Positions 1-5,531 of a stretch of 5,665 nucleotides of DNA are shown one piece after another (positions within the stretch are counted from its first letter, which is position 1; every line of letters starts with the position of its first letter). Source of the DNA: Clostridia bacterium (GTDB taxonomy: Bacteria; Bacillota; Clostridia; Saccharofermentanales; UBA5734); NCBI GenBank assembly GCA_009929975.1, contig RZZF01000131.1:1-5665 (forward strand). The letters run 5' to 3'. The notes under the pieces are model-generated. The model was not told where the DNA came from. It saw only the letters and a program-made list of their open reading frames with translations, and ran no database searches. The position numbers were made by a program, and so were the translations under genes.

Positions 1-4
1 CGGA

Positions 5-838
5 TCACTCATCCTCCTTCGGATGGACATAGCCCCAGCCATACCGTTCGATTGATTCATCGTCGCCGCCATCGAACCGCTCCGGCATTCCGGCCAGAAT
101 CAGGCCGCCGTCCAGACGCAGGGTCACACCGGTGATATAGCTGGCCTTATCGGATGCCAGCCAGGCCACGGCTTCGCCCATGTCCTCCGGGGTTCCGATG
201 CGGCCCAGCGGAATTCGCGGGGCCAGTCCGTCATAAAACCGGTCAGACGGCTGGCTGTCGCGCACCCGGGTCGCGCCGGGCGCGACATTGTTGATGCGGA
301 TCCCATAAGGCGCCAGATCCAGCGCCATCGACTGGATTGCCCGGTTCATGCCGGCTTTCAGGCCGCCGTAGATCGCGTCGCCCGGATAGGCGCGTTCGCC
401 GCGGCTCGATGTGATGTTGATGACATTGCCTTTGATCTTCTGATCACGCATCACCCGGGTCGCGGCCTGGGCCGCGAGAAAATAGCCCCGGAAATTGAGG
501 TTGATCAGATAATTCAGTTTATCTGCCGGCATATCGAGCACGGATCCGGTAATCGTCAGGCCGGCATTGTTCACCAGCAGATCGAGCCGGCCATATCGGG
601 CCACCGTCTGTTCCACGATCCGGGCCGGGACATCCTCCTGCTCCATACTGGCCTGCAGAACCAGGCATTCACGGCCATACGACTGCCGGATAGATGCCGC
701 GACCGCTTCCGCTTCATCCTCACTCGTCGCATACGTCAGCGCGATGTCGTAGCCGTACTCTGCCAACTTGCGTGCGATACCCGCTCCGATCCCGCGGCTG
801 CCGCCTGTGACCAGCGCTATTTTTTGTCTGTCTGACAT
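5..838 (-). CDS. SDR-family NAD(P)-dependent oxidoreductase (FabG-like)
   Basis: This 277-residue protein is a classical short-chain dehydrogenase/reductase. The nucleotide-binding motif TGGSRGIG lies at residues 11-18 and the structural NNAG at 90-93. The catalytic set is Asn115, Ser144, Tyr157 and Lys161 (YxxxK), and the typical PG turn (residues 187-188) follows. Members reduce or oxidise carbonyl/alcohol substrates with NAD(P)H in the cytoplasm. Automatic annotation often calls such proteins 3-ketoacyl-ACP reductase, but the substrate cannot be told from the sequence. The C-terminal tail after the LDGG motif (residues 242-245) is about 30 residues long, acidic, and longer than in housekeeping FabG. 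The start is supported by a full AAAGGAGG seven bases upstream and by an extended -10 promoter. The gene is divergent from the metal-cofactor operon, so a shared role is possible but not shown. The stop codon lies four bases from the window edge, so the gene is complete. Confidence 0.93.
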   Translation of the reverse strand: MSDRQKIALVTGGSRGIGAGIARKLAEYGYDIALTYATSEDEAEAVAASIRQSYGRECLVLQASMEQEDVPARIVEQTVARYGRLDLLVNNAGLTITGSVLDMPADKLNYLINLNFRGYFLAAQAATRVMRDQKIKGNVINITSSRGERAYPGDAIYGGLKAGMNRAIQSMALDLAPYGIRINNVAPGATRVRDSQPSDRFYDGLAPRIPLGRIGTPEDMGEAVAWLASDKASYITGVTLRLDGGLILAGMPERFDGGDDESIERYGWGYVHPKEDE

Positions 839-845
839 AAATCTT

Positions 846-853
846 CCTCCTTT
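846..853 (-). promoter_or_regulatory. Ribosome binding site of the SDR gene
   Basis: On the minus strand this reads AAAGGAGG, close to a perfect anti-16S match, with seven bases before the ATG at 838-836. It fixes the start of the SDR gene and is typical of Bacillota-style translation signals. Confidence 0.85.
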
Positions 854-876
854 GACTGAGCATTCCTGACGAACCG

Positions 877-885
877 ATTATAGCA
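877..885 (-). promoter_or_regulatory. Extended -10 promoter for the SDR gene
   Basis: The minus strand reads TGCTATAAT: a perfect TATAAT (882-877) preceded by the TGn extension (885-883). No convincing -35 hexamer lies 16-18 bases upstream, as is common for extended -10 promoters. Transcription would start near 870, giving a leader of about 30 bases with the ribosome site at the expected place. It faces away from the operon promoter about 55 bases to its right. Confidence 0.7.
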
Positions 886-936
886 TAGTGCAGATCAGCG
901 GATGAGTGCGGTCAGAAAAATACTCGGCTTTCCTGA

Positions 937-965
937 TTGACAGTGGCTGCTATTTTTCATACACT
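937..965 (+). promoter_or_regulatory. SigA/sigma70-type promoter of the metal-cofactor operon
   Basis: A perfect TTGACA (937-942) is separated by exactly 17 bases from TACACT (960-965), which matches TATAAT at four of six positions including both TA and the final T. The predicted start is near 972, giving a leader of about 35 bases to the ATG at 1007. An 8-bp palindrome GCATATGC (974-981) sits at the predicted start of the transcript. It might be an operator, but it is too short to claim. Confidence 0.7.
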
Positions 966-1006
966 GATTACGGGCATATGCTCACTTCAACAGAAAGAGG
1001 CCTTTT

Positions 1007-1369
1007 ATGAAACTCGCAGTCACAACACTCGGAAAAACACGCCTTGACCCGGTCGACCAACGCTTCGGCAGGGCTGAATACATTTTGATCTTTGATGAAA
1101 ACAATGTTCAGCTCGATTGCATCGAACAGGGAAGTCTGGCACCGGCCAGCGGAGCGGGCATCGCCATGGCCCAGAAACTGATTGATGCCGGTATCGATGT
1201 ATTAATCACCGGCCATCTCGGGCCGAATGCCTGGCAGGTTCTCAGCGCGTCTGACATCCGTCTGTACGAGGCCGTCGAGGGAACGGCGGATGACCAGCTC
1301 AGCGCATGGCATCAGGATGCCCTCAGTCCGATCTCAGCCGCCGGACAGGCTCATCGCGGCCGGAGCTGA
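1007..1369 (+). CDS. NifX/NifB-type (MTH1175-like) metal-cofactor binding protein, first copy
   Basis: This 120-residue protein belongs to the dinitrogenase iron-molybdenum cofactor domain family (NifX, NafY, NifB C-terminal domain and ORP). The beta-strand start MKLAVTT, the DQRFGRAEY block (17-25), the SGAGIAMAQKLIDAGIDVLI helix-strand (48-67) and GHLGPNAW (69-76) are all family hallmarks. Relatives hold a metal-sulfur cluster in a small RNase H-like fold, either as a cofactor carrier or, in the orange protein, around a Mo-Cu-S cluster. The only cysteine is Cys38, and the His content is low, so any cluster would be held non-covalently or by few ligands. It is the promoter-proximal gene. A GAGG-type ribosome site at 997-1000 lies six bases before the ATG. 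The stop codon is five bases before the next gene. The tail (residues 107-120) is basic, Ala/Gly-rich and unlike the Cys/His tail of the second copy. Confidence 0.88.
   Translation: MKLAVTTLGKTRLDPVDQRFGRAEYILIFDENNVQLDCIEQGSLAPASGAGIAMAQKLIDAGIDVLITGHLGPNAWQVLSASDIRLYEAVEGTADDQLSAWHQDALSPISAAGQAHRGRS
1362..1365 (+). promoter_or_regulatory. Ribosome binding site deciding the start of the first ferredoxin-ATPase
   Basis: A GGAG inside the end of the preceding gene lies nine bases before the ATG at 1375. This supports 1375 over the in-frame upstream ATG at 1306, which would add 23 residues before the invariant strand that leads into the P-loop. Confidence 0.6.
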
Positions 1370-1374
1370 GCCAC

Positions 1375-2205
1375 ATGAAGATCGCAGTACTCAGCGGCAA
1401 AGGCGGAACGGGCAAGACGACCGTAGCCGCCAGCCTGGCGTCACTTTTGCCGGACGCCGATTATATCGACTGTGATGTAGAGGAGCCAAACGGCTTTCTC
1501 TTTCTCAGTCCTGATCTTAGCCTGCATGACTCCGTCACGGTTCCGGTACCTGAAGTAGACCCCGCGCTCTGCACGATGTACGGCGCCTGCGTCAGGGCCT
1601 GTCAGTTCAACGCGCTGGCCGCCGTCGGCAGCCGCATCATGGTCTTCCCTGATCTCTGCCACCACTGCGGGGCCTGCCTGATCGCCTGCAAACCCGGGGC
1701 GATCTGTGAAATCGACCAGGTCATCGGCCAGATCGACCGCAGTGCTGACGGCCATTTCCGACAGGGGGTCCTCCGGACCGGACAGCCGGTCGGCCTGCCG
1801 ATCATTGATCGTCTGATCCGTGAAGCCGACCCAGATCATCTGAGCATTCTTGATGCCCCGCCGGGGTCTTCCTGTCCGGTTGTCCATGTTCTGAGATCAG
1901 CCGACTACGCGCTCCTCGTAACCGAGCCGACACCGTTTGGCCTGCATGATCTAAAAATGATTGTGTCACTGGTTCGTGACCTCAGCCTGCCCGCCGGTGT
2001 TGTGATCAATAAGTCAAACGGTACCGACCTGATCATCGATTCATTTTGCCGTCAGGAAAACCTGCCGGTCCTGGCCCGGATCCCTTTCAGCCGCGACATC
2101 GCGGTCAGATACAGCCGCGGTTATCTGCCGATTGATCCGGACAGCCCCTGGCGTCCGCTTTTCAACGGTCTCGCGGAACGAATCAGAAAGGAGACGGACC
2201 GATGA
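1375..2205 (+). CDS. MinD/Mrp-type P-loop ATPase with inserted ferredoxin domain, first copy (one cluster Cys replaced)
   Basis: This 276-residue cytoplasmic protein has a deviant Walker A motif with signature lysine, GKGGTGKT (8-15), a Walker A' DCDVEEPN (32-39) and a Walker B ILDAPPG region (158-164) followed by SSCPV. Between A' and B a ferredoxin domain is inserted at about residues 60-110. Its second motif is complete (Cys95, 98, 101, 105). Its first motif has Cys66, Cys72 and Cys76 but Tyr69 where the second Cys belongs. Proteins of this class pair with a similar ATPase in ORP-like and other metal-cofactor loci and probably couple ATP use to electron or cluster transfer. It overlaps the next, paralogous gene by four bases (ATGA), suggesting coupled translation and a heterodimer. 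Family assignment is firm; the exact role is inferred. Confidence 0.92.
   Translation: MKIAVLSGKGGTGKTTVAASLASLLPDADYIDCDVEEPNGFLFLSPDLSLHDSVTVPVPEVDPALCTMYGACVRACQFNALAAVGSRIMVFPDLCHHCGACLIACKPGAICEIDQVIGQIDRSADGHFRQGVLRTGQPVGLPIIDRLIREADPDHLSILDAPPGSSCPVVHVLRSADYALLVTEPTPFGLHDLKMIVSLVRDLSLPAGVVINKSNGTDLIIDSFCRQENLPVLARIPFSRDIAVRYSRGYLPIDPDSPWRPLFNGLAERIRKETDR
2187..2193 (+). promoter_or_regulatory. Ribosome binding site of the second ferredoxin-ATPase
   Basis: AAAGGAG inside the end of the upstream gene, eight bases before the ATG at 2202, confirms that start and the four-base ATGA overlap. Confidence 0.75.
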
Positions 2206-3077
2206 AGCAGATTGTCTTTATCAGCGGCAAAGGCGGCACAGGCAAGACAACGGTTGTCGCGACAATCAGCCAGCTGGCCGGCATCCGTCTGATCGCCGAC
2301 TGTGATGTGGACGCGCCGAACCTTGATCTTCTGATGCAGGCCAAAACAGAAACGACCCGCGACTATTCCGGTTCCCAGATCGCGATCATTGACGGGGAGG
2401 CCTGTGTGGCCTGTGACATGTGCCGCCAGTTCTGCCGCTTTGACGCGATCAGCGCTGATCCGGTCTATCATGTCGACCCGCTGTCCTGCGAGGGATGCGG
2501 GGTCTGCCGATTGGTCTGCCCGGCCGGCGCGGTCACGCTGCGGACACAGATCACCGGACAGGTCATGCTCTCACAGACAGAGCATGGATCCTTCGCGCAT
2601 GCCAGACTGCTGCCGGGTGCAGACGGATCCGGCAAGCTGGTGACTGAGGTGCGAAAACTGATTTTCGATCAAATGACCGATGAATCGTATGTTCTGATTG
2701 ACGGGTCACCGGGTATCGGCTGCCCGGTCATCGCCTCAATCACCGGGACCGACGCGGTGGTGATCCTAACCGAACCGACGGTGTCCGGACGGCATGATAT
2801 GCAGCGGATTCTCGAAGTGGCCGGACATTTCCGGGTGCCTGCCTTTGTCTGTATCAACAAGTCCGATCTGAACGCTGAGCTGTGCCAGGCGATCCACGCG
2901 GACTGCCAGACAGCCGGTGTGGAAGTTCTGGCCGAGATTCCGTTTGATCCGGCGGTCGTATCAGCCCTGCAGCAGGGGTTGTCGCCCTACGGGGCCGACC
3001 TGCACTCATTCATCGACCCGGTCACGGACTTGTGGCAGAAACTGACCCGGCAGCTGAGAAAGGGGACTTTCGTATGA
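2202..3077 (+). CDS. MinD/Mrp-type P-loop ATPase with inserted ferredoxin domain, second copy (all eight Cys)
   Basis: This 291-residue paralogue of the preceding protein has the deviant Walker A GKGGTGKT (9-16), A' DCDVDAPN (33-40) and a Walker B region VLIDGSPG (164-171) followed by IGCPV. The inserted two-cluster ferredoxin domain is intact. Motif one is Cys68, 71, 74 and 78 in C-x2-C-x2-C-x3-C spacing. Motif two is Cys96, 99, 102 and 106, followed by the usual Pro. It should therefore bind two 4Fe-4S clusters. In this class of tandem pairs the two ATPases are thought to act together in assembling or reducing a metal cofactor on a NifX-type partner. The shared P-loop, the CPV motif and the NKS motif for base recognition near residue 220 indicate descent from a gene duplication. 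It overlaps the following MBL gene by four bases. Confidence 0.93.
   Translation: MKQIVFISGKGGTGKTTVVATISQLAGIRLIADCDVDAPNLDLLMQAKTETTRDYSGSQIAIIDGEACVACDMCRQFCRFDAISADPVYHVDPLSCEGCGVCRLVCPAGAVTLRTQITGQVMLSQTEHGSFAHARLLPGADGSGKLVTEVRKLIFDQMTDESYVLIDGSPGIGCPVIASITGTDAVVILTEPTVSGRHDMQRILEVAGHFRVPAFVCINKSDLNAELCQAIHADCQTAGVEVLAEIPFDPAVVSALQQGLSPYGADLHSFIDPVTDLWQKLTRQLRKGTFV
3059..3066 (+). promoter_or_regulatory. Ribosome binding site deciding the start of the MBL-fold gene
   Basis: AAAGGGGA lies seven bases before the ATG at 3074. It favours this start over the in-frame ATG at 3032, which has no such site and would overlap the previous gene by 46 bases. Confidence 0.7.
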
Positions 3078-3865
3078 ATCGATTGACCATCCTGGTGGAA
3101 AACAGTGTCCGGCAGCGCGGCCTGCAGGCTGAACATGGCCTGTCATTCTGGTTGGAACTCGGCTCGGTCCGACTTCTGTTTGATGCCGGTCAGAGCGATC
3201 TGTTTCTGCGCAACGCCCGCCATCTCGGAATTGATCTGATGACGAGCCACACCGTGATTCTCAGCCACGGCCACTATGACCATGGCGGCGGACTGGCATT
3301 TTTCCCCGGATGGTCACGTGGACCCCGCCTGCTGGCTCATCCGGACGCTTTTGTCCAAAAGTCGGGCCGATATGAATCAAGCGGCCTGCCCTGGTCTTTC
3401 AGCGACCGGCCGGACATCGCCGCGCGGCTGCTGCCCTGCCGGGCCATCACGCAGGTGGCCGATCTGGCCTGGGTCCTGACGGATATCCCCACAATCGAAA
3501 TCTGGGAACAGACGGACCGGGATAAAGGAACAAAACAGATGCCGGAAGAGCAGCTGCTGGTCATTGATGGGAAAAAAGGACTGACGGTCGTGCTCGGCTG
3601 CAGCCATCCGGGACCGGTCAGCTGCCTGCGCTATGTCCAGCGGTGTTTCCCGGGCCGGTCGATCGATACGGTGATCGGCGGCATGCATCTGTCTGATGTG
3701 ACTGACATCCGCTTAAATCAGACAATCGAGGCTCTCAGGGAACTCGCGGTCCGCCGCGTCTACCCGATGCACTGCACCGGAGCCGCTTCCATCTGCACGA
3801 TGAGCACGGCACTCGGCCACACAGTTCAGTACGCACAGACAGGCAGCACAATTCTCATCGAATAG
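3074..3865 (+). CDS. Metallo-beta-lactamase fold hydrolase, COG1237-like
   Basis: This 263-residue protein has the zinc- or iron-binding motif HGHYDH (His65, His67, Asp69, His70). Further metal-ligand candidates are His178 in GCSHPG, His205 in GGMHL and His233 in PMHCTG. This pattern matches the MBL subfamily whose archaeal member was assigned as 7,8-dihydropterin-6-methyl-4-(beta-D-ribofuranosyl)aminobenzene 5'-phosphate synthase. Bacterial members carry that name by homology only, and a pterin role here is unproven. Tight packing behind the ATPase pair (ATGA overlap) implies co-expression and perhaps action on the same cofactor. Length and motifs are complete, with no signal peptide, so it is cytoplasmic. 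A 72-base gap to the next gene holds no clear promoter or terminator. Confidence 0.9.
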   Translation: MNRLTILVENSVRQRGLQAEHGLSFWLELGSVRLLFDAGQSDLFLRNARHLGIDLMTSHTVILSHGHYDHGGGLAFFPGWSRGPRLLAHPDAFVQKSGRYESSGLPWSFSDRPDIAARLLPCRAITQVADLAWVLTDIPTIEIWEQTDRDKGTKQMPEEQLLVIDGKKGLTVVLGCSHPGPVSCLRYVQRCFPGRSIDTVIGGMHLSDVTDIRLNQTIEALRELAVRRVYPMHCTGAASICTMSTALGHTVQYAQTGSTILIE

Positions 3866-3937
3866 TCCGCGCTGCCGCGAACGTGCCCAAACAGACACTG
3901 ACCATCATGTCAATCGATCGGGAAAGGACACCATCAT

Positions 3938-4762
3938 ATGCCAGATCAAACAAATTCAGCTCCGAAACAACCCGGAACCCCTCCGAATTTCGCCTGTGAA
4001 ACCCATCCATTGAATCAGATCAAGCGGACGATCGGCGTTCTCAGTGGCAAGGGAGGAGTCGGAAAATCATTGGTTACCGGTCTGGCCGCGACTTATCTGC
4101 AGCGCGGCAGCGACCGACGAATCGGTATACTCGATGCCGATATCACAGGACCGACCATTCCCCGCCTCTTCGGTGCCGACCAGTTTCGTCCCCGCACGAC
4201 CGACGAGGGGATTTTCCCCGTACGCACGCATAGTGATATTCAGTTGATGTCGATCAATCTGCTGCTGGAAGACCCCAGTAAACCGGTTATCTGGCGCGGT
4301 CCGATTCTCGCCAATACCGTCAAGCAGTTCTGGTCTGATGTGATCTGGGGAGATCTGGATTACCTGATGATCGACATGCCGCCCGGTACCGGTGACATCC
4401 CCCTGACGATTTTCCAGTCACTGCCGCTTGATGGCATCATCATTGTCACGTCCCCGCAGGATCTGGTCGCGATGATCGTCAAGAAAGCGATCAATATGGC
4501 CAGCATGATGAATATCCCGGTGATCGGAATTGTTGAGAACATGTCGTACATCGAGTGTCCCCACTGCGGAAAACGCATTGAACTTTTCGGACACAGCAAC
4601 AGCCGGGAGGTCGCCGCGGCGATGAAGGTCCCCTTCCTTGACCAGGTCGCGCTGGATCCGGAATTGAGCGCACTGTGCGACCGGGGACATATCGAACGCT
4701 ATCACAAAGAGGTTCTGCCGGAAACGACCCGGGCGCTGCTTCAGCTGCCGGAACACCGCTGA
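3938..4762 (+). CDS. mrp: Mrp/ApbC/Nbp35-family iron-sulfur cluster carrier ATPase
   Basis: This 274-residue protein has Walker A GKGGVGKS (37-44), the A' motif DADITGPTIPRLFG (66-79), Walker B IDMPPGTGD (145-153) and the family signature VENMSYIECPHCGK (199-212). Cys207 and Cys210 form the CxxC that binds a bridging 4Fe-4S cluster between two subunits. Family members (Salmonella ApbC, eukaryotic Nbp35/Cfd1) assemble and hand over Fe-S clusters in the cytosol. The N-terminus is a short hydrophilic tail with a lone Cys20; there is no DUF59 domain and no Nbp35-type four-Cys domain, as is common for short anaerobe and archaeal forms. The start has AAAGGA nine bases upstream. It is followed by a NifX-type gene, the same pair that is fused into one Mrp-ORP protein in some Desulfovibrio. 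Confidence 0.95.
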   Translation: MPDQTNSAPKQPGTPPNFACETHPLNQIKRTIGVLSGKGGVGKSLVTGLAATYLQRGSDRRIGILDADITGPTIPRLFGADQFRPRTTDEGIFPVRTHSDIQLMSINLLLEDPSKPVIWRGPILANTVKQFWSDVIWGDLDYLMIDMPPGTGDIPLTIFQSLPLDGIIIVTSPQDLVAMIVKKAINMASMMNIPVIGIVENMSYIECPHCGKRIELFGHSNSREVAAAMKVPFLDQVALDPELSALCDRGHIERYHKEVLPETTRALLQLPEHR

Positions 4763-4773
4763 CAGGAATGATC

Positions 4774-4799
4774 TGCTGTCGACCGCTCAATGGACAGCA
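4774..4799 (+). promoter_or_regulatory. Intercistronic hairpin upstream of the second NifX-type gene
   Basis: TGCTGTC (4774-4780) and GACAGCA (4793-4799) form a perfect 7-bp stem with a 12-base loop. It ends directly before an A-run and the ribosome site at 4801-4810. There is no T-tract, so it is not an intrinsic terminator. It may shape stability or translation of the last gene. Confidence 0.45.
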
Positions 4800-4800
4800 A

Positions 4801-4810
4801 AAAAGGAGGT
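4801..4810 (+). promoter_or_regulatory. Near-perfect ribosome binding site of the last operon gene
   Basis: AAAAGGAGGT, the strongest Shine-Dalgarno in the operon, lies eight bases (from GGAGG) before the ATG at 4818. This suggests the final NifX-type protein is made in larger amounts than the first, whose site is imperfect. Confidence 0.85.
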
Positions 4811-4817
4811 TGCCATT

Positions 4818-5180
4818 ATGACAAGGATCGCGATCGCGACACAGGGGAAGCACGTTTCTCCCCATTTCGGCCACTGCGACGGCTTTACATTGGCTGACAT
4901 CGAACAGGGAACCGTCAGGAACCGCAGTTTCCTGCCCAGCCCGCCCCATCAGCCTGGCCTTCTGCCGGTTCTCCTCAGCGAACACAACGTGAATACGGTG
5001 ATCGCCGGCGGGATGGGCTCCGGTGCGATTGAGCTGTTCCGTGAACGGGATATTTCCGTTATGACCGGCGTGAAAGACAGTGTTGAAAACACTCTCGCCG
5101 CCTATGCGGAAGGACGGCTTGAGTCGTCTGGTGAAGAATGTTCCGATCACCACTTTTCTGATGCATGCCATCATGACTGA
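4818..5180 (+). CDS. NifX/ORP-type metal-cofactor binding protein with Cys/His tail, second copy
   Basis: This 120-residue protein is of the dinitrogenase iron-molybdenum cofactor domain family. It starts with the strand MTRIAIATQGKHVSPHFGHCDGF (1-23), where HFGHC is the typical ligand-rich loop, and continues with VIAGGMGSGAIELF (61-74). The C-terminus is rich in metal-binding residues: Cys108, His111, His112, Cys117, His118 and His119. Family members carry Mo-Fe-S, Mo-Cu-S or simple Fe-S clusters. This copy is the more ORP-like one and stands right after mrp, so it is the likely cluster acceptor, although the metal is unknown. It differs clearly from the first copy (one Cys, no tail), implying divided roles such as scaffold and final carrier. 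It ends the operon; a strong terminator follows 28 bases after the stop. Confidence 0.9.
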   Translation: MTRIAIATQGKHVSPHFGHCDGFTLADIEQGTVRNRSFLPSPPHQPGLLPVLLSEHNVNTVIAGGMGSGAIELFRERDISVMTGVKDSVENTLAAYAEGRLESSGEECSDHHFSDACHHD

Positions 5181-5193
5181 GCGATCGTCATGA
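5171..5193 (+). repeat. Short inverted repeat over the stop codon of the last operon gene
   Basis: TCATGAC (5171-5177) and GTCATGA (5187-5193) are perfect 7-bp arms around a 9-base centre that contains the TGA stop. It may be a weak RNA hairpin just ahead of the terminator. At this size, chance is possible. Confidence 0.35.
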
Positions 5194-5208
5194 TTTCATG
5201 TTCTCCGC

Positions 5209-5258
5209 GAAACAGCTCTCCGGACGACAGTATCCGGGGGGCTGTTTCATTGCTTTTT
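5209..5258 (+). terminator. Rho-independent terminator of the operon
   Basis: GAAACAGC...(5209-5224) pairs without a bulge with 5233-5248 in a 16-bp stem (two G-U pairs), closed by an 8-base loop. A T-rich tail with a run of five T (5253-5257) follows. The tail lies on the plus-strand side only, so it terminates the metal-cofactor operon; minus-strand transcripts from the right would form the hairpin without a T-tract. Confidence 0.9.
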
Positions 5259-5297
5259 CTATGCGGTATAAACTGTTTATTATATTATATTTGTGCA

Positions 5298-5516
5298 TTA
5301 TGTCATGTGCCGCTTCAGCCCGCCTAACGCTTGTAATCGTCTGTTTTCAGTGTAAAGGCGCTCTACTTCAGAATGTAAGTATTGATTTTCGAGCTTGAGT
5401 TGTTCTGATTTATTAATCTTTCCGGGGCTCACGCCTTTTGATGTTTGTTTTTCAGAGAGTCCGTCTCTCTCTATTTCTTTTACGCCTACTGAGTTTTCGT
5501 TGGTCTTTTTGCTCAT
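5298..5516 (-). CDS. Small leucine-zipper-like coiled-coil protein of unknown function
   Basis: This is a 72-residue hydrophilic protein, not recognised as a family member. Residues 1-36 are charged and probably disordered. Residues 37-64 form a predicted coiled coil with four leucines in exact heptad spacing (Leu40, 47, 54, 61). The end (LGGLKRHMT) is short and basic. No HTH, membrane segment or signal peptide is seen. The start at 5516 is preferred over an ATG six bases earlier because AAAGGA (5524-5529, minus strand) is seven bases from the former but only one base from the latter. It starts 15 bases after the stop of an upstream minus-strand gene, so the two are probably co-transcribed. 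Base composition is richer in A+T than the genes to the left. It could be an adaptor or oligomerisation subunit or an accessory protein of a mobile element; neither can be shown. Confidence 0.6.
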   Translation of the reverse strand: MSKKTNENSVGVKEIERDGLSEKQTSKGVSPGKINKSEQLKLENQYLHSEVERLYTENRRLQALGGLKRHMT

Positions 5517-5523
5517 TGTCATG

Positions 5524-5529
5524 TCCTTT
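5524..5529 (-). promoter_or_regulatory. Ribosome binding site deciding the start of the zipper gene
   Basis: AAAGGA on the minus strand, seven bases before the ATG at 5516-5514 and only one base before the alternative ATG at 5522. It supports the shorter, 72-residue reading. Confidence 0.6.
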
Positions 5530-5531
5530 CT

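Noticed and set aside
943..959. Sigma54-like element, TGGCTGC followed by TTTTTCA, which would echo the sigma54 control of the Desulfovibrio orp locus
   Set aside because: The GG is present but the invariant GC of the -12 element reads TC, and the stretch sits inside a good TTGACA-17-TACACT promoter. No sigma54 activator gene is visible.
1306..1374. N-terminal extension of the first ferredoxin-ATPase from the in-frame ATG at 1306
   Set aside because: It would overlap the NifX-type gene by 64 bases and put 23 unrelated residues before the strand that normally begins the protein. The ATG at 1375 has a GGAG nine bases upstream and matches its paralogue's start.
1441..1887. 148-residue minus-strand open frame
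   Set aside because: It is fully antisense to the first ferredoxin-ATPase, with a low-complexity Asp/Ala/Arg-rich product; a shadow of a real gene.
4774..4799. Hairpin as a transcription terminator between mrp and the second NifX-type gene
   Set aside because: The stem is only 7 bp and is followed by A residues, not T, on the plus strand. On the minus strand no T-run follows either.
4491..5174. 227-residue open frame on the minus strand
   Set aside because: It runs antisense across the end of mrp and almost all of the second NifX-type gene, both with clear family motifs. It has no recognisable domain and is best explained as a frame shadow in GC-rich DNA.
5198..5398. 66-residue plus-strand open frame with a hydrophobic stretch
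   Set aside because: It overlaps the operon terminator and lies opposite the zipper gene, has no ribosome site, and its frame runs through the terminator stem and T-tail.
5298..5516. Zipper protein as OrfA of an IS3-type element
   Set aside because: A coiled coil alone is not diagnostic. No helix-turn-helix, no DDE motif, no OrfB frame and no terminal inverted repeats are seen in the window.
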